Below, one piece after another: positions 49,201-55,150 of a stretch of DNA of 64,000 bases (position 1 is its first letter; every line of letters begins with the position of its first letter). Position numbers and translations under genes: made by a program. Source of the DNA: Sipunculus nudus. Taxonomy: Eukaryota; Annelida; Sipuncula; Golfingiida; Sipunculidae. A model generated the notes under the pieces. The model was not told the DNA's origin. It made no database searches and was given only the letters and a program-made list of their open reading frames with translations. The stretch lies in contig CM049322.1 in assembly GCA_026874595.1 (NCBI GenBank), positions 31,869,340-31,933,339 of the forward strand, written 5' to 3'.

Positions 49201-49710
49201 ATCAAGGGCAATCTGGGGTTACATTTATTAAAAAAGACTTTAACCAGTCACCTGCTCGTATCTGGTGCCTGGTATATCAGGTGATGAAAAGTAACCTCAC
49301 GATTAGCATATATTTGAAAATAATTTCCTTTCAACGGGCCTAAGACCATTCATGCCCTTATCCAAACAAAACAAAAAAAAAATGACCGTAAAGAGGAATA
49401 GCTAACGTTATCTTACCGATAATGGTGAAGGTGAAAAGAATCTGTTTCGCGGCGCTGTCATCTGAACATCGGTATGCCTGGGAGTCTCCCTTCATGGCAT
49501 TCCTAATGACACACGACCCCCACACGGTATTGTTTATTCGAGCTTCATACCGTGTTCCTGGTATTTTGATGTTCCTGTCAAGGGCTTTATTCTGGTTCAG
49601 GATGGGCACATGGTTTTGAGGTGAAATATCATACCAGATCATGGAACTGGTGTCTGCAAAGATGTTTCTACAGTCCATCACCAATTCGCCTCCCGTGGGG
49701 ATTTCAACAC
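27061..49710 (-). CDS. gene 2 (composite, 5' partial): Ig7-FN3(2)-TM receptor with tyrosine motifs
   Basis: Exons in order: 49710-49417, 45457-45173, 41085-40801, 36842-36567, 36314-36042, 33650-33375, 32593-32288, 31716-31408, 30786-30475, 30103-30008, 29178-29096, 28505-28406, 27971-27906, 27080-27061. All junctions agree in phase and give about 990 residues without a stop. The layout is seven Ig, two FN3, one membrane helix and a tail with YSSV, SAYEPL, GYESL and YEN. Ig-FN3 receptors serve in adhesion and immune signalling. NCAM-type proteins have five Ig and two FN3, and L1 and DSCAM have more FN3, so the layout does not match a standard family I can name. Introns are long and carry most of the repeats in the window. 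Confidence 0.82.
27906..27971 (-). CDS. gene 2 cytoplasmic tail exon N: GYESL and LYENT motifs
   Basis: A 66-nt phase 1-1 exon between ATACATAG and GTAAATTA (minus strand). It encodes EGYESLATPGLYENTK followed by QKRQSS. YESL is a YxxL motif and YEN is a Grb2-type SH2 site (Y-x-N). It joins exon M or exon L in the same phase. Such motifs are typical of IgSF signalling tails. The two motifs together with matching phase make a chance origin unlikely. Confidence 0.65.
28406..28505 (-). CDS. gene 2 cytoplasmic tail exon M: ITIM-like SAYEPL
   Basis: A 100-nt exon between GTAAAATGCAG and GTAGTTAC, entering in phase 0 and leaving in phase 1. It encodes VSPDTYSSVSQTTV, PNQSAYEPLTTH and KNSCPAT. SAYEPL fits the ITIM consensus (S/I/V/L-x-Y-x-x-L). 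Joined to exon N it places YEPL exactly 12 residues before YESL, within the looser ITAM spacing. The frame just upstream of the acceptor is closed by TAA, so phase 0 entry is required. It accepts exon K read in its first frame but cannot follow exon L. Confidence 0.65.
28599..28701. repeat. two-copy 57-bp direct repeat in intron
   Basis: TCTAATGGTTAGGATGG and TCTGATGTTTAGGATGG each lead into a shared TATCAATATTATAATC word 57 bp apart. Confidence 0.6.
28781..28849 (-). CDS. gene 2 alternative cytoplasmic tail exon L: QQYEVI
   Basis: A 69-nt exon between GGTTGTCTGTAG and GTATATTT, phase 1-1. It reads MVDQQYEVIKGQGMENK and then QSSEH. YEVI is a YxxI motif. The other two frames close quickly. 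It can join exon N directly but cannot join exon M, whose entry phase differs. It can follow exon K only if K is read in its second frame, or, using an internal acceptor (GATCAG before CAGTATG at 28835), as a 55-nt exon after K in its first frame. So it looks like an alternative to exon M. Confidence 0.45.
29096..29178 (-). CDS. gene 2 exon K: juxtamembrane tail, open in two frames
   Basis: The exon starts at an acceptor with a tandem NAG (CATAG-TAG; start 29178 or 29175) and ends at GTAATGAA. In the frame set by the short transmembrane exon it reads VRKQKQEGDLVETKRQ then ELISQNVLRHL and leaves in phase 0, fitting exon M. In the frame set by a longer transmembrane exon it reads SKKTETGRRPCRDKTPR then TDITECSSAL and leaves in phase 1, fitting exon L. 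Both frames are open and both begin with basic residues suited to the inner face of a membrane helix. I favour the first because it continues into the strongest tail exons. Confidence 0.55.
30008..30103 (-). CDS. gene 2 transmembrane exon
   Basis: A 96-nt phase 1-1 exon between GCTTCGTAG and GTAGAAGA. It encodes ECQSCSGGS then LIGAFVGGFVSASVIFVIII and LIL, one clear membrane helix with small-residue GxxxG-type spacing (GAFVGGFVSA). Reading past the donor continues SRRGWMKGFYMPYSF to another donor, TTTTT then GTATGA, after 29962. That longer form leaves in phase 2 and also gives a good stop-transfer end, so two isoforms are possible. It follows the second FN3 exon directly. Confidence 0.78.
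30475..30786 (-). CDS. gene 2 exon: fibronectin type III domain 2
   Basis: A 312-nt phase 1-1 exon between CAATATTTCAG and GTATCATA encodes 104 residues of FN3 type. The B-strand Trp is in IAHLSWIRPSG, and the late motif GLDPQKEYRFVLVLLY matches the FN3 'L-x-P-x-x-x-Y-x-F' pattern. Sequons lie at NGS and NHT. A Cys pair in SGCMPPSCTT may form a small local disulfide. It lies between FN3 domain 1 and the membrane helix. The plus-strand frame over it is a shadow. Confidence 0.82.
31408..31716 (-). CDS. gene 2 exon: fibronectin type III domain 1
   Basis: A 309-nt phase 1-1 exon between CTGCTTTAG and GTGAGGCT. It shows the FN3 hallmarks in order: PGAPFID at the start, VSVSLSWKANSDGG (Trp), YVQTFSIHYRETPDG, then IGNLKSSTSYQFLVTANNN and AGTNVSS. 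A dibasic or cysteine-based site is absent. The sequence is well conserved to the family and there is no frameshift. The donor inside CTTGGTGAGG sets phase 1; reading on would lose the domain boundary. Confidence 0.88.
31771..31875. repeat. intronic 35-bp tandem repeat, 3 copies
   Basis: CCATATTGACTAGACAAGCA with TTATTTATTCATGGT repeats at 31771, 31806 and, with changes, 31841. Confidence 0.92.
32288..32593 (-). CDS. gene 2 exon: Ig domain 7, lacking the canonical cysteines
   Basis: A 306-nt phase 1-1 exon between TATTATTTTCAG and GTAAGCGT. The layout is V-like: a PGKQVFTTVGEDVLLLLNV B strand with Val/Asn where Cys is expected, the C-strand Trp in VDYTWGRV, a RLTIYKVTVEELGNYTVHAS E-F region in which the Y-x-C Cys is Val, and a G strand GSDFMYRLSP. 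Several sequons occur (NVT, NGS, NNS, NYT, NGS). Loss of both Cys with Trp and Tyr kept suggests a fold stabilised without a disulfide, not decay, since the frame is intact. Confidence 0.75.
33375..33650 (-). CDS. gene 2 exon: Ig domain 6
   Basis: A 276-nt phase 1-1 exon between CTTATATACAG and GTAAGTAT. The B-strand Cys is in DRLLISCVGEGEPPN, the C strand is IQFDMWKHE with Trp, and the F strand is EYTDDGVYTCQGGNSVSQ, a textbook D-x-G-x-Y-x-C. One sequon (NLT). The length of 92 residues and the G strand KEIKGYVLIL fit an I-set or C2 domain. The neighbouring exon on its 3' side is the cysteine-less Ig domain. Confidence 0.87.
34594..34653 (-). CDS. gene 2: candidate 60-nt phase 1-1 microexon
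   Basis: Between Ig exons 5 and 6, a TTTTCATAG acceptor and a GTAAGC donor enclose 60 nt open in phase 1: IFMITYARFRILEGS then FFWD. It would insert 20 hydrophobic/basic residues in an interdomain linker, which is unusual. It may be a chance pairing of splice-like words. Confidence 0.18.
36042..36314 (-). CDS. gene 2 exon: Ig domain 5
   Basis: A 273-nt phase 1-1 exon between TCTTTTGTAG and GTAAGTAC. The B strand is EGKTVDLECSASSNP with Cys, the C strand is NFRWIHVCG with Trp and an extra Cys, and the F strand is YTGTYECQVTVQ. The G strand is SSSLRVTVQ. The sequon NKT is present. The short C'-D region (91 residues overall) is typical of C2/I-set domains. The plus-strand frame beginning at 36359 is a shadow outside the exon. 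Confidence 0.87.
36567..36842 (-). CDS. gene 2 exon: Ig domain 4
   Basis: A 276-nt phase 1-1 exon between TTGTCCGACAG and GTAAGTAA. The B strand is NQQYTATCRSAMGSPPN with Cys, the C strand is EYEWYFKNV with Trp, and the F strand is NQQTLRCNVKNSYSD with Leu for the usual Tyr. The G strand is LQAEEVLNVE. The A strand DPSLELSAPLPW resembles CD22/sialoadhesin-like C2 domains in layout, but I claim no orthology. Only 252 bp of intron separates it from Ig 5. Confidence 0.87.
37281..37337. repeat. (AT)n microsatellite in intron
   Basis: AT run with one AAAT interruption. Confidence 0.97.
37817..37868. repeat. (TA)n-(TG)n microsatellite in intron
   Basis: Pure TA run passing into TGTGTGTATA. Confidence 0.97.
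37870..40150. other. large intron between Ig 3 and Ig 4, no exon seen
   Basis: The stretch at 38480-39350 is less AT-rich than its surroundings and contains CpG words, suggesting an inserted element of unknown class. Its open frames show no recognised domain. The rest is AT-rich. Confidence 0.45.
40155..40402 (-). mobile_element. tRNA-derived SINE, nearly full length
   Basis: On the minus strand the element opens with a tRNA-like head: GTGGCTCAGGGGTAGAGCGC (A box) and GTGGGTTCGAATCTC (B box). A body follows, GGCGGTGAGTTTCTTCACGG to TAATGGGTAGGCTGTG, ending in an A-rich tail (T tract at 40155-40184 on the plus strand). The promoter boxes imply RNA polymerase III transcription. It lies inside a gene 2 intron in the sense orientation. 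A second copy is at 47689. Confidence 0.85.
40801..41085 (-). CDS. gene 2 exon: Ig domain 3
   Basis: A 285-nt phase 1-1 exon between CCCGTTACAG and GTGAGTAC. The A strand is DDGPVISGYNNYTSVD, the B strand SITLSCTSDGGNPRA with Cys, and the C strand TLTWSCSWSG with Trp and an additional Cys. The E-F region is RLDLSLTMKKAYHQQTCICTA, where F-strand Cys is present but Tyr is replaced by Thr. Two extra cysteines (WSC and QTC) could form a second bridge. The sequon NYT is present. The domain resembles C2-type modules that follow a V domain in adhesion receptors. Confidence 0.87.
42042..42062 (-). CDS. gene 2: candidate 21-nt microexon
   Basis: The acceptor TCATCAGTGCAG and a strong donor GTAAGTGC enclose 21 nt in phase 1-1 that would add seven residues (IPDDDV plus a split codon) just before the Ig 3 A strand, which itself begins with a similar SPDDG. 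The splice sites are better than average, but such short matches can be accidental. Confidence 0.28.
42792..44225 (-). mobile_element. inverted relative of the 8.6-10.8 kb tandem-repeat element, about four units
   Basis: Read on the minus strand it has the same left end (CAGCTGACTGAAAGTCAGTT then CTATAGCGATCATTCTTTGT and CCGTC words, ending at about 44225) and the same right end (CTGAATTCAGCTGAGCGTCG near 42830). The unit start words lie near 43145, 43480, 43815 and 44135, giving the same roughly 335-bp period. Units are more diverged than in the plus-strand copy. It lies in the intron between Ig 2 and Ig 3. A further decayed end of the same type occurs at about 44600-44655. Confidence 0.75.
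44300..44655 (-). mobile_element. truncated third copy of the same element family
   Basis: The words GGACAAAGCATGATTGCTTT and GACTTGCCATCAGCTGA at 44600-44655 match the left end of the neighbouring element. The part at 44340-44560 keeps diverged body words such as ATCAATATGCATGATCAATA. Confidence 0.5.
45173..45457 (-). CDS. gene 2 exon: Ig domain 2
   Basis: A 285-nt phase 1-1 exon between GTTGATTTCAG and GTAAGTCT. It is a textbook I-set/C2 domain. The A strand is PPLVPTAVAHINPVNEG, the B strand SDVTLSCRTSSVVDG, the C strand TPTFSWKKSGSPV, and the E-F region DLRITRVMRSDGGEYKCSVT with D-x-G-x-Y-x-C, followed by a G strand SAGLTLQVY. The sequon NTT is present. The plus-strand frame at 45148-45510 is a shadow. 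Confidence 0.92.
45650..46860. other. CpG-rich block of degenerate short repeats around a TA microsatellite
   Basis: Unlike its AT-rich surroundings this block is dense in GCGTG, CACGA, TGCGTG and GGCGTG words on both sides of the (TA)n run at 46244-46290. The bias differs across the centre: CACGA/CGTGCC words dominate on the left and GTGCG/CAATGCG words on the right. It lies in the intron between Ig 1 and Ig 2. No fold is recognised in its open frames. It may be an inserted element. Confidence 0.55.
46244..46290. repeat. (TA)n microsatellite
   Basis: Uninterrupted run at the centre of the CpG-rich block. Confidence 0.97.
47689..47852 (-). mobile_element. tRNA-derived SINE, second copy, 5' truncated
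   Basis: It shares GGTCATA-TATCGAGGAA, ACACGGC-GT, GCCT-CCCATTAAGCCTG, GTGGGGGCC, TCACCGCCTCG-CTGAGA and CTCGAAC-CACGATCTC with the copy at 40155-40402 in the same orientation. The A-box part is missing or too diverged to see. Confidence 0.75.
47853..49416. other. intron between Ig 1 and Ig 2, no exon seen
   Basis: A run of 11 or more G lies near 47920 and an (AAT)n-rich tract at 48668-48722. No Ig-like frame with splice sites was found. Confidence 0.5.
48668..48722. repeat. (AAT)n-rich microsatellite
   Basis: Imperfect AAT/AAAAT units. Confidence 0.85.
49417..49710 (-). CDS. gene 2 exon: Ig domain 1 (V-like), most 5' exon seen
   Basis: A 294-nt phase 1-1 exon between GTTTCGCAG and GTAAGATA. 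The A'-B strands are VEIPTGGELVMDCRN with Cys, the C strand SSMIWYDIS with Trp, and the F strand MKGDSQAYRCSDDSAA keeps D-S-x-x-Y-x-C. The G strand is ILFTFTII. An extra Cys lies in VWGSCVIR. Because the exon enters in phase 1, at least one coding exon, presumably a signal peptide, must lie upstream. An ATG exon at 52640-52700 has the right exit phase but no hydrophobic leader. Confidence 0.85.
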
Positions 49711-49727
49711 CTGCGAAACATGAAGAA

Positions 49728-49729
<2 letters not shown>

Positions 49730-49792
<63 letters not shown>

Positions 49793-49798
49793 TATATA
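49730..49798. repeat. (AT)n microsatellite
   Basis: Long AT run directly upstream of the acceptor of gene 2 Ig exon 1. Confidence 0.98.
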
Positions 49799-50004
49799 GT
49801 AGTCACTGGGCCTGGTTGACGCCAGGATATAAAATAAGAGGAAACGGAGTCTGACACCGGAACAGAATTCTGCAGATGTACATATACGTAGTTAAGTTAG
49901 AATTAAAAATGGAGACGGTTACCTCCACCAAAAAATATTAAAAAAGACGTCTTTGTCAATACTCTTTGTTATAAGGACATTCAAAAATAAGCTATAGAAA
50001 TAGG

Positions 50005-50730
50005 ATGCCCAAGGGCCATCCTGAGCTATTGCAATCACCCCTTTGTCTGAACAGACGTCCGTTAATTGAACAAAAATCGTATCTGTTAGACCTTGAAATG
50101 TTATATCGAGGGAAGTCCCTTAAAAAAGATTAGCTTTAACCTATTTCCTAAGAAGAATGGGCAACAAGCATGATTTTTAGCTGAGTCTAATTCATTCTGC
50201 TCACTGATCAACCCTCTCAGGTAGGCCCAGAGCATAACGGTTGGACCTTGACTCTTGTAACAGTATATCAATGAAGACCTGGAAAAATCTCCCTCGAAAC
50301 CTGAAATTAGGTCATGCTGACCTAAATTCTGAGAGCTACTGGCAAATACTGATTTAAAGCACCCTGATAGTCAGACAGGGCACAAATTGTATCCGTTAGT
50401 CCTAAAGCCTTCGAAAGTAACATCCAGGAAAGTCCTGGGTGAATATCCTTGGGGTCCTGATTACGTGTGGGGAAAGAATGACATGAGCAGAGTGAAAGTC
50501 AGATGGACACAAATCCTAACTGTTTGACCTTCTTCATAACTGTTGAAGTTTCTGACGTAACATCCGGAACAGACCTTGTTATTAAAAAAAACTGCAATTA
50601 GATCAATGAGACCTATATTTTTTTTGTGCTATGAGGAAAACATCATTCTATCACTGTGTAAATCAGATAGGCACAAATCATACCGGTTGGACCCAGAACC
50701 TTCTAACAAGATATTAAAAGGTCATAATCA
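50005..50730 (+). mobile_element. decayed tandem-repeat element, related family
   Basis: It starts with CCCAAGGGCCATCCTGAGC and CTTTGTCTGAACAGACGTCC, then repeats blocks with CAAATCGTA-like, GTTGGACCTT, CATCCAGGAAAG and CCTGAAATTAGGTCATG words at about 170-bp spacing. These words echo the 8.6-10.8 kb element, but the period is about half as long. Confidence 0.55.
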
Positions 50731-51830
50731 AGAGTGATATTATGCCTATCATTTCACATTATCAGTTCACTTTTGCTCAATACAAACGTTTCAGGCAAAA
50801 CCATCCAAGCACACGCTCTCAATACCTCCCGTTGAACTGTTTAACACATTGTTTTGGTTCTGCGTGTTAGTAGACACAGTCTTGTGTGTCTGTTTACAAT
50901 AACAAGGCCGCGTGACCGGACGTCCGATGTTGCGGATGCGTGACAGATCCCAAACAAAGAGTAGTCCAAAATTATCCATACATGGACTAGCACGTCCTCT
51001 GATATATCTCTGCTGGATGGACATTACGGTCTAACGAGAACCTGTCGCAACAGTTTAATACGATAGGTCCAGGGGCCTCTGTTTAAATGATACGGGTAGC
51101 ACAGTGTGAGCCGGTGTGTCACGGGTCCCAGGAATGAGCCACCGCGATATGTATTACATTTTTTGGGCCAAGTCAATCCGGGTATCTCATAATTGACAAG
51201 TGTTGTGGCCCGGGCGAATCACTGAGTCCCACGCGCTGTGTTAATGTGGACTTCTGTGCTTACGCCCGGTCAACTGTATATATCACTCGTGTTTATGACT
51301 AAGTCAAAGGTTTCAGGGAAAAAATCTTGCAGGGACAAATATATCTGAAATGGAAGACGCTACTTTCTTGTTAATTCAACATGCTTTTTTAGGTGATTAG
51401 GTCCCTTTGAGGATGCCCTTGGCAAATCTTCCTCGACACCTGAGATTGGGTTATGATGACTTATACTTAATGATCAACGAGCAAAAAACACCATTTAGAA
51501 TGTGTATACGGTAGGTGCCATTTGGTAAACTTTCAATTTAGAAGATGAGCAGAATTATTTAACCAAAGCAATGCGAACAATGCTCTTTATCAGCAAGCGA
51601 TTTTAGATAGGTGTTCTTGTATGTATAAACTTCAAACGCCCAGAGCAAATCAGGAATCTTACCAGACCATTTGGTATTATTCTGATTTACCGGCCGACTC
51701 TACACCTTTTGCTCAAATTAAAAAAAAATGTATCAAACAGAGATCTTTTTTCAAACTGACAAGATATAGTTAATCAAAACGGGAAGTATACAAGTTTATA
51801 ACATGTGGTGAAACGAATACAAGATATGGA
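50731..51830. other. unassigned sequence, no gene seen
   Basis: Open frames are short and lack recognised motifs. The last 150 bases may be the 5' part of the LINE fragment that follows. Confidence 0.45.
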
Positions 51831-52330
51831 ATGTATCTGAATATTCTTGTATATTTACAATTAAGACATGTGTTACCAAAGGAATGGATCGTAAAGATTG
51901 ATTCTGAAAACATAATAGAGGTTTTGAGTAATTTAGAGAAGAGGAACGTATCAAGATTTGCATTAAGCATAAGAGTGGAGAGTGTTTTTAGTTTAGCAGA
52001 AGGCTCAATGCAGAAATGGAACAAACAATTAACAATAAGGAGAAAAGAAATATTTAAAGCTTATAATTACATTTATAGGTTATACAACTGGGTCAGATTT
52101 CGTTTCTATACATTTAAACTTCTACATAGTCTCATTCCCACGAATTGTCATTTGTTTAATGGAACATTTAGGACACGGACAAATGTATTTTTGTGGTAAT
52201 GAGTGCACTTATATTGTCATTGTCATGTGTCCAGTATTATACAGCCACAACTAATAACGAGGTTAATTGGCTTTGGTATAAAAACTCCAATTCTAACAAA
52301 TGAAATACATGTAGAGACAGATCAGGTTAT
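51831..52330 (+). mobile_element. L1-like LINE remnant, ORF2 C-terminal region
   Basis: An open frame from 51831 to 52199 has the spacing of the region after the reverse transcriptase in L1-type ORF2: LRHVLPKEW (the conserved IPKEW step), then KWNKQLT, then FRFYTFKLLHSLIPTNCHLF (the W-x-x-F/R-I-L-H-R-I-L-x-T-N-x-x-L block). The frame breaks at TAA after NVFLW, and the expected Cys motif is lost. No 5' portion with the catalytic FADD box is visible, so the copy is dead. Confidence 0.65.
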
Positions 52331-52639
52331 ATTAGATCTATAGACTGGCCTATTTTACTATTTGATAACGGATACCCACTACTGCATGCATTCATGAAAA
52401 AAAAAATCGGATTTAGTAGTGATATCGAATAAACATTGACGGATTACTGAAATGATACCCATTCAACGATTGAATAAATATATTTTTGCGCAAACCTGCC
52501 TACCATTATGTACAGCTACAAATTCCTGAATTTCCCTCTCTCATTTTGTTGGAGAAACATTTATTCTTCTTGTTTCGTGTACAAATAAACAAAATAAGAA
52601 ACACATTAAAATAGAAAATTAACACATTTGGGTACTTAC

Positions 52640-52700
52640 AGGAAGGATGGAGTGATTTTTTTTCTTTTCTATCTATTATGTATTGTCGTGCTTGAGCCAT
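52640..52700 (-). CDS. weak candidate 5' exon of gene 2
   Basis: An ATG opens 20 codons (MAQARQYIIDRKEKKSLHPS) ending at GTAAGT in phase 1, which would join Ig exon 1. The peptide is hydrophilic and basic with no leader, so a secreted-type receptor starting here would be unusual. Listed because the donor and phase fit. Confidence 0.15.
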
Positions 52701-53458
52701 GAAAATGATAACTCGGTATGTTGAGCCTCAAGGCCTGGTCAGTGATGCTGTTTACATTTGCGAACCTAACAGGGACATAAAAACACTAACATTTTCGAAG
52801 AATTATTACAGGTTACTAATACCATTTATCACGTTGGACATGTTAACAATAAATTGATGTAAGAAATATATATAGATTAAAGTCAATGAATGCGTCTAAG
52901 TAGAATTCCTAATTCATGAGAACGGGCACCGTCTAGCGGTATCATAACATTTCATTCATTGATACCTATTGTAAACAGACGGAATCAGTCTAATAAGTAA
53001 AATAGACTGAATAATCTAAATATTGTTAGCAAGTCTCGCCTTAGCAGATTTTCAGCAACATTACGGCTTTCGAGGTACCAATGAAATGAGTGCATTATGT
53101 AGACAAGGAATGCCTATTTAATCCATAAAGTGTTTGATATTAATCAAAAAAGATTTTTCGAAATTGATCCATATTAAATTGACGTTGGGAAATATGGCCA
53201 CGCTTGTTTGATAATATGGCCAGACGTGGCCAAACTAATGTCTGCTATTTGACAAACTCGTCTGAGAAATTGATATGCGTGTATACAATTCACATATACG
53301 GTAACAAAATTGCCGTACCAAGGGTTTAAAGACATGCAGAGACGCAGCACCAAAGTCGGGGGGGGGGGGTTATTTTGTACACCTTTTAAACACTTTTCCT
53401 CTGAGATCAAGGAGGTAACAGGAGGTCTCATCCCTTGAAAATATACACTGAATATACA

Positions 53459-53461
<3 letters not shown>

Positions 53462-53491
<30 letters not shown>
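53462..53491. repeat. (TA)n microsatellite abutting an inverted-repeat element
   Basis: TA run that ends 2 bp before the left terminal repeat at 53494, consistent with insertion into TA. Confidence 0.95.
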
Positions 53492-53493
<2 letters not shown>

Positions 53494-54024
53494 TGTGGAT
53501 TCAGAAATATCGTGGGTTAAAAATTTCGTGGTTTTGAAGTGAAACACTATTCATTGGGTTGAAACATTCAGGGATTAATCGTTCGTAGTCAGGTAAGTGT
53601 CTACATAAATATGTGAACCGACCTGAAAATAAGCCAAAGTTCAGTATTTTCCTTTTTTAACAAAAAAAAAACACGCAGTCGGTATGTGACTGATTCACGA
53701 CGGAAGCGGACGACGGGCGCGGACGGGAATCCCTTCCATGACGTCATATAATCGTAGATATTTTGGAATGTCCTTGTTGATTTTAACTTGAATAGAGAAT
53801 AATTTAATCATCCTTGTTGAAACGGGGTTTACAGGTCATAGAGAGACGGAGGTGAAATTAGTTTCATTTTAAATCACAGTTCTAAACCTCATTTCCATGA
53901 ATTTGGTCAATTTCAAGGTAAGAGTGTACGCGGCAATAGGCAATTTGTTATTAGATCTTGAATCTAGAATAAAATATTTTCATTGGATAAAGAAACATTT
54001 TTTAACAGTATCGTAATAATGTTT

Positions 54025-54038
54025 TCACACACACACAG

Positions 54039-54069
<31 letters not shown>
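54025..54069. repeat. (CA)n-(TA)n microsatellite
   Basis: CA repeats passing into TA, inside the inverted-repeat element. Confidence 0.97.
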
Positions 54070-54289
54070 AACCAACGTGAATGATAAGAGTGTAATAAAT
54101 ATGAAACAAGGATGATAAGTGCGGGTGCCGACGGCAAAAAACGCGGTTAGGGGTGAACAGGACGGAGGATGGCGGACGAGGGATAACGGAATCGGGTGCA
54201 GGTGTGGAAGGAAAAAGATGGATAGATGTGAACGCGGCTTTATTTGAACATTTTTGGGGTTAAGAAAAGGAGTGTCTACTTTGACATCA

Positions 54290-54430
54290 AAGACAGTCCG
54301 CTAAGCTGTCCTCGGAATGGTTCGTATTGTCCCGGCGGTGATTGGCTATATTACTCCGCCCCCGCCTATCTTGACACCTCATTAAGCCCCGCCGGGTAAA
54401 TTGCCCAGTCCAGTGTGTTCTGCGCTCGTG
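54290..54430. promoter_or_regulatory. CpG-rich, promoter-like segment
   Basis: A CCAAT-type word (GTGATTGGCTAT, reverse strand CCAAT) lies 15 bp from a GC-box-like ACTCCGCCCCCGCC, in a CpG-rich patch inside AT-rich DNA. It sits within the inverted-repeat element. No transcript start or following exon could be tied to it. Confidence 0.3.
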
Positions 54431-54761
54431 AGAACAAATCCTTCAATGAACTGACATACTGGATGTAATTTTATGAATTATTATAATCAACGGAAGAATT
54501 AAAACATCTTGCTCTGCCGTTCGTTCAGATGGAACCCCAAGTTGACTGACGTGCCCGGGAACGAGGCCACAGTTTCACTGGGCTCAAGCTCACATAATTG
54601 TACTCGGCTGACCGTGACTCATCACCATGCCGGGGTATAACTAGATTAACTCTGCCGCATGATTGTTTATTTTATCTAAAAATGACATTCTTTCATAGGA
54701 ACAATCAGATAAGATTAGCAGGGCAAAATTACCTTTATCTACGACTTTTAGCGAGATAATA

Positions 54762-54763
<2 letters not shown>

Positions 54764-54793
<30 letters not shown>
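54764..54793. repeat. (GA)n microsatellite
   Basis: Pure GA run. Confidence 0.97.
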
Positions 54794-55150
54794 CAACTCT
54801 ACATATACCAGTGTAGGTGCAGACGCACTTTTAAACAGTCACTTGTAAGTCCGACACTGATGAAATCTTGGTTTGTTTGCTCCCCTAGATAGAACTGAAT
54901 ATCTTTCCTCACAGTCAAATTATTATTTTTCTAATTATTAGGCTTAATAGCATTTTTTGTTTTTTTTTATCAGTAGCATTTGCTAGCATGGGCGGTGAAA
55001 TCAGGCCAACACAATAACTCATGCACAGGGTCGATGGACTTTCAAAAATTCTATAATAAACCTAATGATCGTTGGGTTTTTAATTTCGTTGATAAAGCTT
55101 ACCCATGAATTCCACGAAAATAAAACCCAACGAACAATTCTGAATCCACA

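Larger units (their letters stand above)
53494..55150. mobile_element. terminal-inverted-repeat element, about 1.66 kb, non-autonomous
   Basis: Left end TGTGGATTCAGAAATATCG, then GGGTTAAAAATTTCGTGG. The right end, reverse-complemented, reads TGTGGATTCAGAATTGTTCG, then GGGTTTTATTTTCGTGGAA. The imperfect match runs for about 45 bp. ATATAT lies outside the left end and ATATGCATATAT outside the right. The interior has no transposase frame but has two CpG-rich stretches (53695-53750 and 54110-54430). I recall TGTGGATTCA/TTTCGTGG ends as common in mollusc DNA, but the superfamily is not certain. Confidence 0.7.
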
